Below, piece by piece: positions 1 through 8,027 of a stretch of DNA of 36,113 nucleotides. The stretch lies in contig JAGONY010000007.1 in NCBI GenBank assembly GCA_017992785.1, positions 1-36,113 of the forward strand. The letters are read 5' to 3'. The notes under the pieces are model-generated. The model did not search any database, was not told where the DNA came from, and saw only the letters and a list, made by a program, of their open reading frames with translations. The position numbers and the translations under genes were made by a program. Positions within the stretch are counted from its first letter, which is position 1. The number at the start of each line of letters is the position of its first letter. The stretch comes from Candidatus Omnitrophota bacterium. Lineage in GTDB: Bacteria; Omnitrophota; Gorgyraeia; Pluralincolimonadales; Pluralincolimonadaceae.

Positions 1-572
1 GCGTTCAACGCAAAGATGTTAGGCAGGAACCGTGACGTCCCGTTTCTACCGAGAAAATGCTCCGACTCTATCGTTATCCCTTTATCCGCGCAAAATTCCT
101 TGAAATCGCTGATACTGAGGAAATGCAGGTTAGGAGTATTATACCACCTGTAAGGCAAAGAATACGTTACCGGTGTCTTGCCCTTGAGGAACAGCCGAAG
201 CCGCGCGCGCCAATAAGCGAAATTCGGGAATCCGACGATGACCCGTCCGCCGACGCGCAGCGCCTCGTCTATCACGAAATCGACCTTCTTGACCTCCTGC
301 ATGCTCTGGTTCAGTATAACATAATCGAACGACCTGTCGGGATAATCATTCAGGCCGCTGTCTATGTCCCCGTGGAACACGCTTAGGCCCTTCTCTACGC
401 ATTTATATATAGCCGCCTCGCTGAGCTCGACGCCCTGCGCCTTTACGCCCTTGCCTTTCGTGAGCAGGTACAACAGGTCGCCCTCACCGCAGCCGAGGTC
501 AAGTACCCTTGACCCCGGCTCGACGATACCGTATATGACCTCGTGATCCGGCCTTTTTGCTTCCTTCGTCAT
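1..572 (-). CDS. metW: MetW-like methyltransferase (3' end off window)
   Basis: Class I SAM-dependent methyltransferase fold of the MetW family, which accompanies MetX and is needed for methionine synthesis in several bacteria; the exact reaction is unsettled. Reading leftward from the ATG at 572, the product shows the SAM-binding motif VLDLGCGEGDLL near residues 23-34, the acidic residue of motif II (GVELSE) and the family-typical stretch DYVILNQSMQEV. The frame is open to base 1 (190 codons, no stop), so the last residues are missing; MetW is about 200 residues. The start lies two bases past the metX stop (TGA TA ATG), so translation is probably coupled. It is the third gene of the metY-metX-metW operon and should share the SAM-dependent control upstream of metY. 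Confidence 0.9.
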   Translation of the reverse strand, partial: MTKEAKRPDHEVIYGIVEPGSRVLDLGCGEGDLLYLLTKGKGVKAQGVELSEAAIYKCVEKGLSVFHGDIDSGLNDYPDRSFDYVILNQSMQEVKKVDFVIDEALRVGGRVIVGFPNFAYWRARLRLFLKGKTPVTYSLPYRWYNTPNLHFLSISDFKEFCADKGITIESEHFLGRNGTSRFLPNIFALN

Positions 573-574
573 TA

Positions 575-1705
575 TCAACGTCCTTCCTTTTGCGCTTTCT
601 TCAGGAAATGGCTTATCAGGTGCGTCTGCTCCTCCGTCTCGAGCAGGAACGCGTCATGCCCGTATGTAGACTTTATCTCGCAATAGGACGCGTCGGCATG
701 CCTCATCTTCAACTGCTTGACTATCTCCTGCGCCTGGTAAGACGGATAGAGCCAGTCCGACTTGAACGCTATAACGAGGAATTTCGTCTCTATATGGCGC
801 CCGGGGTGCCTGTTCTTCTCTCCCGAGAGGTCGAAATAGTCGAGGGCCTTCGTAATATACAGGTAGGAGTTCGCGTCGAAACGCTTCACGAAACTGTCCC
901 CCCTGTACCTCAGGTAACCCTCCACCTCGAAGTCGGTCTTGAAACGGAAGCTGTAGTTCTTCTCCTTCAGCCTCCTCGAGAACTTCTCCTCCATCGACTG
1001 GTCGCTCATATACGTTATGTGGCCGATCATCCTCGCGACTGCCAGGCCTTTTTCGGGCTGGCCTTTCCCGTAGTAATCGCCTCCGCGCCATTCGGGATCG
1101 GCCATGACCGCCTGCCTGCCGACCTCATCGAACGCGATCTGCTGCGGCGAATGTTTGAGCGCCGTGGCTATCGGTATCGCGGAACGCACCCTCTCCGGGT
1201 AAGACGCGACCCACTGCAATGCCTGCATCCCGCCCATCGAACCGCCTACTACGCAGAGTAGCTTGTCTATGCCGAAATGGTCTATCAGGTGCTTCTGCGC
1301 GTTGACCATGTCGGATATCGTTATCAGCGGGAAATCCAGCGCGTACGGGCGCCCCGTCTTCGGGTCCACGGATGACGGACCGGTGCTTCCCTTGCACCCG
1401 CCTATGACGTTCGAGCAGATGACAAAATACTTATTCGTGTCGAACGCCTTTCCCGGGCCTATCATCGGATCCCACCAACCGGGGTCTTCCTCGCCGTCGT
1501 GGTAACCGGCCGCGTGAGCGTCTCCCGAGAGGGCGTGCTCCACCAGTATCGCGTTGTTCTTCTCTTCATTGAGCGCGCCGTATGCCTCATAAGCCAGCGT
1601 TATCGGCCCGAGCGACTGCCCGGACTCCAGCTTGAGCTCTTTCGGGGGCTCCGCGAACGTGAAATACTCCGTCTTGACTTTTCCGACACTTCCCTGGGTC
1701 GTCAT
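575..1705 (-). CDS. metX: Homoserine O-acetyltransferase
   Basis: Alpha/beta-hydrolase enzyme that acylates homoserine (acetyl-CoA is the usual donor for MetX) to make the substrate of MetY. The product is 376 residues, normal for the family. The nucleophile elbow [12 protein letters not shown] puts the catalytic serine at about residue 156; the acid is probably Asp317 in FKSDWLYP and the histidine His350 in YGHDAF. I chose the ATG at 1705 rather than the TTG one codon earlier because AAGGAG lies at proper distance and the metY stop falls in this ribosome site. Acetyl versus succinyl specificity cannot be decided by eye. It lies 9 bases after metY and 2 before metW. Confidence 0.93.
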   Translation of the reverse strand: MTTQGSVGKVKTEYFTFAEPPKELKLESGQSLGPITLAYEAYGALNEEKNNAILVEHALSGDAHAAGYHDGEEDPGWWDPMIGPGKAFDTNKYFVICSNVIGGCKGSTGPSSVDPKTGRPYALDFPLITISDMVNAQKHLIDHFGIDKLLCVVGGSMGGMQALQWVASYPERVRSAIPIATALKHSPQQIAFDEVGRQAVMADPEWRGGDYYGKGQPEKGLAVARMIGHITYMSDQSMEEKFSRRLKEKNYSFRFKTDFEVEGYLRYRGDSFVKRFDANSYLYITKALDYFDLSGEKNRHPGRHIETKFLVIAFKSDWLYPSYQAQEIVKQLKMRHADASYCEIKSTYGHDAFLLETEEQTHLISHFLKKAQKEGR

Positions 1706-1714
1706 CAATTCTCC

Positions 1715-3013
1715 TTAGCGGGACGCTTTCTTAAGCGCCTGGTCTATATCCGCGATTATATCATCTATATGTTCGAGCCCTATCGAGAGGCGGACGAAAT
1801 CCGGCGTGACGCCGGTCGCCAACCGCTCTTTTTCGCTCAATTGCTGGTGGGTCGTCGTAGCCGGGTGTATAGCTAAACTTTTCGCGTCGCCGATATTCGC
1901 GAGATGAGATATCAGCCCGAGCGATTCGACGAACTTTTTCCCGGACTTAAGGCCGCCCTTGATCCCAAACCCTATTATGGCGCCCGCGCCCTTCTTAAGG
2001 TACTTCCTCGCCTTTTCGTGATCAGGGCTCGTCGGAAGGCCGGGATAATTCACCCACGAGACCCCCGGGTGCTTCTTCAGGTGTTTCGCCACTGCAAGCG
2101 CGTTCTCGCAATGCTTCGGCATCCTGAGATGGATGGTCTCAAGGCCCTGCAACAGCAGGAATGAGTTGAACGGCGATATAGCCGGGCCAAGGTCCCTAAG
2201 GAGAGAGACCCGCGCCTTCGTGATATAAGCGATGTTGCCCGCCGGCTTAAGCGCCTTCACGAAATCAAGCCCGTGATAACTTGCGTCCGGGCCCGAGATA
2301 AGCGGGAATTTCCCGTTGGTCCAGTCGAACTTCCCCGAATCCACTATGATGCCCCCGAGCGAGGTCCCGTGCCCTCCGATGAATTTTGTCGCGGAATAGA
2401 CGACGATATCCACGCCGAAATCGATCGGCCTCAGGATATACGGGGCGGACGTGTTGTCCAGCACAAGCGGAATACCGTGCTTATGCGCTATCTTCGCGAG
2501 CCCTTCGAGGTCCGCTACGTCGAGTTTCGGGTTGCCGACCGACTCCGCGTATATCGCTTTCGTCTTCGGCGTCACCGCCCTGTCGAACGCCTTCAGGTCG
2601 CCCGACTTTACGAACGTGGTCCTGATACCGAAACGCGCGAACGTGTAATGCAGTAGGTTATATGTGCCGCCGTAAAGGTTATCGGCGGACACTATATGGT
2701 CGCCTGCCTGCGCGATATTCAGCAGCGCTATCGTTATGGCCGCCTGGCCGCTGGAGACCGCAAGCGCGCCGATCCCGCCGTCGAGCAGGGTTATCCTCTT
2801 CTCCAGCACGTCGGTCGTAGGGTTCATCAGGCGCGTGTATATGTTCCCGCTCTCCTTAAGCGCAAACAGGTTGGCGGCGTGTTCCGAATCCCTGAACTGG
2901 TAGGATGTCGTCTGGTATATCGGCACCGCCCTTGAACCTGTCACGGGATCGGGCGATTGTCCCCCGTGCAGCGCCAACGTCTCTGCTCTTAATTTTGCAT
3001 CGATCTTGCTCAT
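1715..3013 (-). CDS. metY: O-acetylhomoserine sulfhydrylase
   Basis: PLP enzyme of the Cys/Met-metabolism fold that replaces the acetyl group of O-acetylhomoserine with sulfide to give homocysteine (direct sulfhydrylation). The 432-residue length is typical of MetY rather than the shorter MetB/MetC. The N-terminal [20 protein letters not shown] and the PLP lysine in [11 protein letters not shown] (Lys210) are clear; SSGQAAI near residue 87 belongs to the cofactor phosphate site. The ATG at 3013 follows a GGAG ribosome site. It is the first gene of the operon and its leader carries a SAM-II riboswitch (3085-3134) and terminator (3041-3067), so it should be repressed when SAM is plentiful. No methionine synthase is in the window. 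Confidence 0.95.
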   Translation of the reverse strand: MSKIDAKLRAETLALHGGQSPDPVTGSRAVPIYQTTSYQFRDSEHAANLFALKESGNIYTRLMNPTTDVLEKRITLLDGGIGALAVSSGQAAITIALLNIAQAGDHIVSADNLYGGTYNLLHYTFARFGIRTTFVKSGDLKAFDRAVTPKTKAIYAESVGNPKLDVADLEGLAKIAHKHGIPLVLDNTSAPYILRPIDFGVDIVVYSATKFIGGHGTSLGGIIVDSGKFDWTNGKFPLISGPDASYHGLDFVKALKPAGNIAYITKARVSLLRDLGPAISPFNSFLLLQGLETIHLRMPKHCENALAVAKHLKKHPGVSWVNYPGLPTSPDHEKARKYLKKGAGAIIGFGIKGGLKSGKKFVESLGLISHLANIGDAKSLAIHPATTTHQQLSEKERLATGVTPDFVRLSIGLEHIDDIIADIDQALKKASR

Positions 3014-3040
3014 CTCTCTCCTTTTAAGGCCCGGAAAAAC

Positions 3041-3067
3041 AAAAAACCCGGGCTAAAAAGCACGGGC
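3041..3067 (-). terminator. Intrinsic terminator in the metY leader
   Basis: In the minus-strand transcript GCCCG (3067-3063) can pair with CGGGU (3050-3046) around a 12-base loop, followed by a run of six U (3046-3041). This sits between the aptamer and the metY start, where a riboswitch-controlled terminator belongs. The stem is short (5 bp, one G-U). The loop holds GCUUUUUAGC (3061-3052), the exact complement of the 3' strand of the aptamer. The same CCCGGG block can instead pair with CCGGGC at 3034-3029, giving an alternative fold without a following U-tract. Confidence 0.6.
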
Positions 3068-3084
3068 CTCACAAGACACTGTTC

Positions 3085-3134
3085 GCTTTTTAGCACATTT
3101 ATTAAGCGGAGCAATACGCATCAAATCGCCGCTC
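3085..3134 (-). promoter_or_regulatory. SAM-II type riboswitch aptamer, metY leader
   Basis: The transcript from 3134 to 3085 matches the SAM-II pseudoknot core. Stem P1 is AGCGG (3133-3129) with CCGCU (3110-3106). Its loop begins with GAUUUGA and contains GUAUUGC; after P1 come AAUAAAUG and GCUAAAAAG. These blocks, in this order and spacing, closely resemble the crystallised Sargasso Sea metX SAM-II element as I remember it. Location fits: about 70 bases upstream of metY and just after a strong promoter. The 3' block GCUAAAAAGC (3094-3085) is perfectly complementary over 10 bases to 3061-3052 in the downstream terminator loop, which suggests an antiterminator formed when SAM is absent. Confidence 0.85.
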
Positions 3135-3147
3135 TTCATTTTTTTAC

Positions 3148-3175
3148 ATTGTATCATCTATTGACTTTTTGTCAA
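3148..3175 (-). promoter_or_regulatory. Sigma-70 type promoter for metYXW
   Basis: Minus strand: TTGACA at 3175-3170, 16-base spacer, TACAAT at 3153-3148. The -35 box matches consensus fully and the -10 box in 5 of 6 positions. It overlaps the last codons of the upstream GGDEF gene (stop at 3158-3160). The transcript would start at about 3141, a few bases before the SAM-II aptamer. Confidence 0.8.
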
Positions 3176-4375
3176 GGGTATTATTTTCGCGACATGCTTC
3201 GCATCAGGCGCGTTCTGTTCGCGCAGCGCCGAATGCAGGTCCTCCTCCTTTATGAACCCCAGTTCCTTGCATATCTCGCCGAACGCGACGCCGCGCCTCC
3301 AGTGTATGTTAAGCGCCTCGTCCAATTGTTCAGCCGAGAGCAGTTTCTTCTCGAGAAGCAACTGCCCGAGCGGCCTGTAGCCGTTGGCCGATGCGTCGGC
3401 CCTCTTATATAATTGGGGGCCGAGGAATTCGCCTGTCTTGCCGCTCCTCCTGTCCTCCATGAACTTGCTTCCCGACAGGTCCTTCAGGAAACGCTTTATC
3501 TCCGCCAGTTTCTCGTTTATCTGCACCATGTTCGTCACGTCGGAATGGCTGTGCCTGTTGACGACTGCCAGCGAGACGCTCATCAGGTTGACCTTCGTCA
3601 TCTTGTGCGTCCTGTCCTTCGCGTATATGAAGCCCTGCTTCCTGTCTTCCTGGGTGTAATGGAAAGGTATGATGCGGTCGAATGACAGGATGATGTTATG
3701 GCAGACCTCCTTGTACCTGTCCGGAGAGGTAATGAACATGAAATCGTCACCGCCTATATGGCCTATGAAATCCTCGGGATTGCCATGTTTCTTTATCGAC
3801 GTGTAGAGGACGTACGCGGTCTGCATTATCGCCCTGTCGCCCTTACGGTAGCCGTAAACGTCGTTGAAATACTTGAAGCTGTCTATGTCGAGGTATCCGA
3901 AAGTGAAAGAGACGTCCTTCTTCAGCCTCTCTGTCACCGCCTCCTCTATTATCCTTCCTCCGGGCAGGCCTGTCAGCGGGCTCGCGTAAAAACTGTATTG
4001 CGACCTCCTTGCCGCCATCTCGACCCTGACCCTGAGGTCGAGCGGGTCCGGCGGTTTTATGAGGTAGTCATCGACGCCCTGCTTAAGGTTCAACAGCTGC
4101 GTCCTGAGCTGGCGCTTATTTATGAGGGTTATTACAGGGATGAACGCCGTGACGAAATCGTCCTTGAGCAAACGGCATATCTCGAGATGCGCTTTGCTGG
4201 CGGAATGGACATCGACGACTATTACATCCGGGGAGGCCTTCTTTATCGGGGTAATATCATGCAGCGGCGATTCGTGCAGGAAGACCTCATAGCCCCAACC
4301 GTCAAGGCAGAAGGTCAACACCTCCCTGAGGCTCTTGTCCGAAGAGATGATCAGTATTTTTTTTATCTTTTCCAA
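3158..4375 (-). CDS. REC-GGDEF-MshEN domain protein with atypical GGDDF site
   Basis: A 405-residue signalling protein. Residues 5-125 form a receiver domain with phospho-acceptor Asp55 and the conserved lysine in IKPPD (Lys107). Residues 135-300 form a GGDEF domain (TGLPGGR, FGYLDIDSFKYFNDVYG), but the signature is GGDDF at 208-212 and the RxxD inhibitory site is absent (NPED). Residues 335-388 carry two repeats of the MshEN/GspE N-terminal motif (PLGQLLLEKKLLSAEQLDEAL and AFGEICKELGFIKEEDLHSAL), a fold that binds c-di-GMP in MshE-type ATPases. Whether it makes c-di-GMP is uncertain; it may be a receptor. The start is TTG (4375-4373) with GGAAAA upstream, so translation may be modest. It follows the PAS-GGDEF-HD-GYP gene by 3 bases. 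Confidence 0.85.
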   Translation of the reverse strand: MEKIKKILIISSDKSLREVLTFCLDGWGYEVFLHESPLHDITPIKKASPDVIVVDVHSASKAHLEICRLLKDDFVTAFIPVITLINKRQLRTQLLNLKQGVDDYLIKPPDPLDLRVRVEMAARRSQYSFYASPLTGLPGGRIIEEAVTERLKKDVSFTFGYLDIDSFKYFNDVYGYRKGDRAIMQTAYVLYTSIKKHGNPEDFIGHIGGDDFMFITSPDRYKEVCHNIILSFDRIIPFHYTQEDRKQGFIYAKDRTHKMTKVNLMSVSLAVVNRHSHSDVTNMVQINEKLAEIKRFLKDLSGSKFMEDRRSGKTGEFLGPQLYKRADASANGYRPLGQLLLEKKLLSAEQLDEALNIHWRRGVAFGEICKELGFIKEEDLHSALREQNAPDAKHVAKIIPLTKSQ

Positions 4376-4378
4376 AAG

Positions 4379-6022
4379 CTATTTTTCCTGCTGTAAGACG
4401 TTCAAGAACGCGTCCACAACTTTCGGGTCGAACTGGGTTCCTGAGCTGTTCTTGATTATCTTTATGGCTTCTTCTTTCGGATACGCTTTCCGGTAGGGCC
4501 GGTCGGACGTCAGCGCTTCATATACGTCCGAGACCGCGATTATACGGGCGCCGACAGGTATCTGCTCGCCCTTGAGGCCGTTCGAATATCCTTTTCCGTC
4601 CCATCTCTCGTGATGGTAATAGATCATCGGCACCACGCCCTGCAGTGACTGGATGGGCCTCAGGATATCTACCGCGATCTGCGGGTGCCTCTTTATCTCA
4701 TCGTATTCCTTCTTTGTCAGCTTGCCTTTCTTTAAAAGTATCTTCTCGCTGACACCGATCTTGCCGAGGTCGTGCAATATCGACGCCTGGCTTATCTTCT
4801 CCACTTCTTCCTTCGGCAGGCCGAGATTGCGCGCCACTTCGGTGGCGTAGTGGACCGTCTTCTCCACATGCTCGCCGGTGTAATGGTCTTTCAATTCTAT
4901 CGTCTTGGCAAAAGCGAATATCGACTCGACAAGCCCCTGGTTCGCCTGCCTCGTAAGCTTATCGAGCTTCTTCTTCAGCAGCCTGACATCGGTCGTCTTC
5001 TCGGGGACCGGGGCAAAATCATCTTTTTCCATGGTCTTCAGGTCCACCGACGAATATACCCTGTTGCCGCCGAGCTCCTTGACTTTGCTCAATATGCGGT
5101 CGGCCATATCGATGAGGTCCTGGCCCTTGGATATCTTGTCTTCCGGGTACGACGATACCGCGATGCTGACTTTCAGCTTTATACTGTGTTCCCTGTCGCC
5201 GAAGTCGTACAAACTTATTAACTCGAGTATCCTGTCGCCGAGGCCGACGGCATCCGCCCTGTTGGTCGCGGGCGAGAGCACTACGAACTCCTCGCCGCCG
5301 AGCCTGACAACTATATCATACTGGCGCACGGCAAGCTTCAGCTGCCTCGCGAACTGTTTCAATATGAGGTCGCCGAACTGGTGTCCGTAAACGTCATTGA
5401 CCGACTTAAAGTAATCTATGTCGAGCAGTATCGCGGAAAGCGGGTGGGCGTACCTCTTCGCGCGCAGGAACTCCGCCTCTATTACCTCTCCAAGGTACCT
5501 GTAGTTATACAGGCCGGTGTGCGGGTCCTTCAGGGCCATCTGCTTGAAGACCTTGTTCGACTTGATAAGCTCGGCATTGAGTTTCTCGAGCTTTTCCCCG
5601 GAGAGTTTCTTTTCCGTTATGTCGCGTATCGTCTCGATAGCCCCGACGAATTTCCCGGACTTGTCATAGATGGGCGTGGCCTTCGCCCAGACGTATATGC
5701 CTTTATTGTCGTTAAGCATGGGAAGGAATACTTCGGTGAAGAGGACGTCCTCGTCCCTGTGGACATAATCGTATCTTCGTTCCATCTCTTCGTTCTTGTC
5801 GAAGATCAGGTCTATGAGGATCGGGCGTTTTTTGCCGTAAAAGGGCTCCGCATACGCATAATCGCCCTTGCCTATCATCTCTTCCTTGCTTACGCCCGTC
5901 ATCTCTTCGATCGCCTTATTCCAGGCAACGACCTTCTTATCTGCGTCGATGACGAACGTAGCATCCGGCAGGAATTCGATTATATCAAACAACCGCTCTT
6001 CTATATTATGATTGTTTTCCAT
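4379..6022 (-). CDS. PAS-GGDEF-HD-GYP c-di-GMP synthase/phosphodiesterase
   Basis: A 547-residue protein with opposing c-di-GMP activities. The PAS domain with PAC tail covers residues 10-138 (ending TIRDITEKK). The GGDEF domain (165-325) has GGEEF at 242-246 and an I-site RQYD (233-236) exactly five residues before it, so an active, product-inhibited diguanylate cyclase is likely. The HD-GYP domain (360-545) shows HDLGKIG (HD at 417-418) and HHERWDGKGYS (470-480); the last motif residue is Ser instead of the usual Pro of GYP. No membrane segment is seen, so a cytoplasmic sensor is inferred. It has its own promoter (6044-6072) and probably drives the REC-GGDEF gene 3 bases downstream. Confidence 0.93.
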   Translation of the reverse strand: MENNHNIEERLFDIIEFLPDATFVIDADKKVVAWNKAIEEMTGVSKEEMIGKGDYAYAEPFYGKKRPILIDLIFDKNEEMERRYDYVHRDEDVLFTEVFLPMLNDNKGIYVWAKATPIYDKSGKFVGAIETIRDITEKKLSGEKLEKLNAELIKSNKVFKQMALKDPHTGLYNYRYLGEVIEAEFLRAKRYAHPLSAILLDIDYFKSVNDVYGHQFGDLILKQFARQLKLAVRQYDIVVRLGGEEFVVLSPATNRADAVGLGDRILELISLYDFGDREHSIKLKVSIAVSSYPEDKISKGQDLIDMADRILSKVKELGGNRVYSSVDLKTMEKDDFAPVPEKTTDVRLLKKKLDKLTRQANQGLVESIFAFAKTIELKDHYTGEHVEKTVHYATEVARNLGLPKEEVEKISQASILHDLGKIGVSEKILLKKGKLTKKEYDEIKRHPQIAVDILRPIQSLQGVVPMIYYHHERWDGKGYSNGLKGEQIPVGARIIAVSDVYEALTSDRPYRKAYPKEEAIKIIKNSSGTQFDPKVVDAFLNVLQQEK

Positions 6023-6043
6023 TGGCTGAATTTTCTCGGTTCA

Positions 6044-6072
6044 ATTATGCCATTAAACGGAAACAATGTCAA
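6044..6072 (-). promoter_or_regulatory. Sigma-70 type promoter for the GGDEF gene pair
   Basis: Minus strand: TTGACA at 6072-6067, 17-base spacer, CATAAT at 6049-6044. Both boxes are close to consensus. The transcript would begin about 15 bases before the ATG at 6022. Confidence 0.8.
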
Positions 6073-6094
6073 ATCTTTATAGGCCAACGACGGG

Positions 6095-6613
6095 TTAACG
6101 CCCCTTGACCTTAAAACCGGTTGTTTTGCGCAATTCGTTTCCTACGAATAAGTTAACCTTATATTGGCCGGGAGGCAGCTGTCCTACGGGTATAATAGCG
6201 GCGGGCTGGGTCGGCACCGAATACTCGGGGTTATCGGAATATTCCGCGTGGACGTCCAGTTCATTACCCTTCAGGGAGACCTTCTTTATTAACACCTTGC
6301 TTAATCCCGGAAAGAAACCCCTGAAGACCGTTACGCACAAGTGGTCTTTGACCTCAAAGTATTTCTGCTCCCTCTTCCCTTCGACGATCATCTGTTTGAG
6401 CCAGAAGAGCGCGTAAACGGCATCGCCCTTAGTCACGTATACGGCTTCTACGGGATCCTTCAGCGTCTTGACGTCGCCGCCCAGGGCATAGCAGGAATAA
6501 GTGACATTCTCAAGCGACAGCGCTTTACCGTCCCCCGCCTCTTCGGCGAACGCTCCGGGCGAGGCTAATAATATTGCCGCGATGGCTACCGCCGAAGTGA
6601 TCATTTTGAGCAT
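6095..6613 (-). CDS. Exported protein of unknown function
   Basis: I do not recognise a family. The 172-residue product begins with a clear signal peptide: a short basic start, a hydrophobic stretch ITSAVAIAAILLASPG and a cleavage site after AFA (about residue 23). The mature part of about 149 residues looks like a beta-rich domain, with proline near the end (PTQPAAIIPVGQLPPGQYKV) and a basic tail. A periplasmic or surface location is inferred. The start overlaps the flavin reductase stop by 13 bases; an alternative start at the second Met (6604) would keep the signal peptide. It is followed by the promoter of the GGDEF genes. Confidence 0.7.
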   Translation of the reverse strand: MLKMITSAVAIAAILLASPGAFAEEAGDGKALSLENVTYSCYALGGDVKTLKDPVEAVYVTKGDAVYALFWLKQMIVEGKREQKYFEVKDHLCVTVFRGFFPGLSKVLIKKVSLKGNELDVHAEYSDNPEYSVPTQPAAIIPVGQLPPGQYKVNLFVGNELRKTTGFKVKGR

Positions 6614-7155
6614 CCGTAATGGCCCACTTTCTTTCCCGTGCTCCAGTATTCGCCCCAGTTATAAGAGAACGGCGCGGCTTTTTCGATATCTATTCTCCCT
6701 GACGGACCGAGGGCCGATTCCTCGACATGCACCGCCACTATCTCCGCGATGAACATCTCGTGCGTGCCCAGCATCTTCGAATCCCTGACTTTGCATTCAA
6801 GCGCTACCGGGCATTCCCTGATAAGAGGGGCTTTGACCACCTTCGCGGGCTCCGTGTGCAGGCTGGTCAGCTTGAACTTGTCCTCGTTCCGTCCCGAGAC
6901 CGTTCCGCATACATCGGTCTGCCTCATTATTTCCGTCGTCGGGATATTGACAGTGAACTCCTTCTGTTCCTTAATAAGCCCGTACGAATACCTGCCGGGC
7001 CTTATCGAGACGGAAAGCATCGGGGGCTCCGAGCATACGATACCCGCCCAAGCCAGCGTTATCACGTTCGGCTTTCCCTGCTTGTCTACGCATGTGACCA
7101 GCACCACCGGAAGCGGGAATAAGGCGGCCTCCGGCTTGCCTGATTTTTTCGCCAT
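6601..7155 (-). CDS. Flavin reductase-like FMN-binding protein
   Basis: A 184-residue protein of the flavin reductase/flavoredoxin family (split beta-barrel FMN binding). Typical stretches are the N-terminal PLPVVLVTCVDKQGKPNVITLAW (as two pieces, residues 13-36), PPMLSVSIRPGRYSYGLI and FTVNIPT. Such proteins bind FMN and either reduce free flavin with NAD(P)H or pass electrons to a partner; the partner is not evident here. The start ATG at 7155 has a very strong ribosome site (AGGAGGAGG). It lies 11 bases after the TIM-barrel gene and overlaps the next gene by 13 bases. Confidence 0.85.
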   Translation of the reverse strand: MAKKSGKPEAALFPLPVVLVTCVDKQGKPNVITLAWAGIVCSEPPMLSVSIRPGRYSYGLIKEQKEFTVNIPTTEIMRQTDVCGTVSGRNEDKFKLTSLHTEPAKVVKAPLIRECPVALECKVRDSKMLGTHEMFIAEIVAVHVEESALGPSGRIDIEKAAPFSYNWGEYWSTGKKVGHYGCSK

Positions 7156-7166
7156 TCATCCTCCTC

Positions 7167-7949
7167 CTAAATATCCATCGAAATGAGGTACGCGAGGTTC
7201 CTCTCGATGTCTTCCTTTGAATGGGGTTCCGATGTGATTATCGGCTCCCTTCCCTTCTTGAGGACTTCCCTGATAAGCCCCCTGAAATCAAGGTCGCCTT
7301 CTCCGAGCGGAAGGTGGGAATCGAAATCACCTTTATTATCCGAAAGATGGATCTCGCCTATCGACTTATCCGGATACCATTTCAGCGCGTCGAAGGGCGA
7401 CATCTTTGCGAAAGCGTAATAATGGCCGGGGTCGAAACATGCCTCAAAGTTGGGGCGGCCAATCTCCCGGACGATGCTTACAACGACAGAGGGGTCGTTG
7501 TCTATGGAATTCTCCACCGCTATCGTTATGCCGCCATCGGCCGCCATCGCGGCGGCTTTCTCCCATATGGGAAGGCAAAAATTAAGGAATACGTGAGACG
7601 AGTCCTTATAGAAGATCGGGTCGAAACCGCTGTGCAGCACTATATGGCCGGCTTTGATATCCCGGCAAAATTTGAAGGCCTGGCTGAAGCGTTTGAGCGT
7701 AAGGTCCCTTATCCCCTCATCCCAGCTTCCCGGGTTGAGGTCGAGGAAAGGCCCGTGCACTATCTTCTTCAACCCGCTTTCCCTGAAGACGTTGTTTATC
7801 CTGCTTATCTCTTCGGCGCTGTAAGAATCGAGCGCGGAGCCGTCGGCATAGATCTCGCAATTTATGCCCTTATCGGCCACCCACCCGAGGCTGCTCAACA
7901 GCATCCTGTACGGCGCGTGAAAATATAAGTTTTCCCTGGTTAGTTTCAT
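7167..7949 (-). CDS. Sugar phosphate isomerase/epimerase-like TIM barrel protein
   Basis: A xylose-isomerase-like TIM barrel (AP endonuclease family 2 fold), 260 residues from the ATG at 7949. Metal-site type motifs are visible: HGPFLDLNPGS, HIVLHSGFDP, IAVENSIDNDPS, ACFDPGHYYAF and IGEIHLSDNKGDFDSHLPLGEG. These proteins use a divalent metal for isomerase, epimerase or AP endonuclease chemistry; the substrate here is unknown. The frame is open upstream to 8075, but that part lies across the RNA gene and its terminator, so I reject it. A Met at 7973 is possible. A TATAAT at 7967-7962 could serve as a -10 box of a private promoter, but no good -35 box accompanies it. Confidence 0.82.
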   Translation of the reverse strand: MKLTRENLYFHAPYRMLLSSLGWVADKGINCEIYADGSALDSYSAEEISRINNVFRESGLKKIVHGPFLDLNPGSWDEGIRDLTLKRFSQAFKFCRDIKAGHIVLHSGFDPIFYKDSSHVFLNFCLPIWEKAAAMAADGGITIAVENSIDNDPSVVVSIVREIGRPNFEACFDPGHYYAFAKMSPFDALKWYPDKSIGEIHLSDNKGDFDSHLPLGEGDLDFRGLIREVLKKGREPIITSEPHSKEDIERNLAYLISMDI

Positions 7950-7991
7950 CTTCTTGTTGATATTATAGACCATTAGGCGGCGTTTGAGTAT

Positions 7992-8027
7992 AAAAAAAGG
8001 CCCGGGGTTCGCGTTACACCCTGGACC
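7992..8027 (-). terminator. Intrinsic terminator of the structured RNA
   Basis: Minus-strand transcript: GGUCCAGGGU (8027-8018) pairs with the mirror arm around ACCCCGGGCC (8008-7999) with one mismatch and a loop of about nine bases. Seven U follow (7998-7992). This is a strong rho-independent terminator. Confidence 0.85.

Noticed and set aside
557-1261. 234-residue open frame on the plus strand opposite metX
   Set aside because: metX is certain on the minus strand; this frame has no family features and is an antisense shadow. The same holds for the other long plus-strand frames, e.g. 3698-4396, 5381-6082, 7221-7928, 23364-24248, 27598-28479 and 29327-30232.
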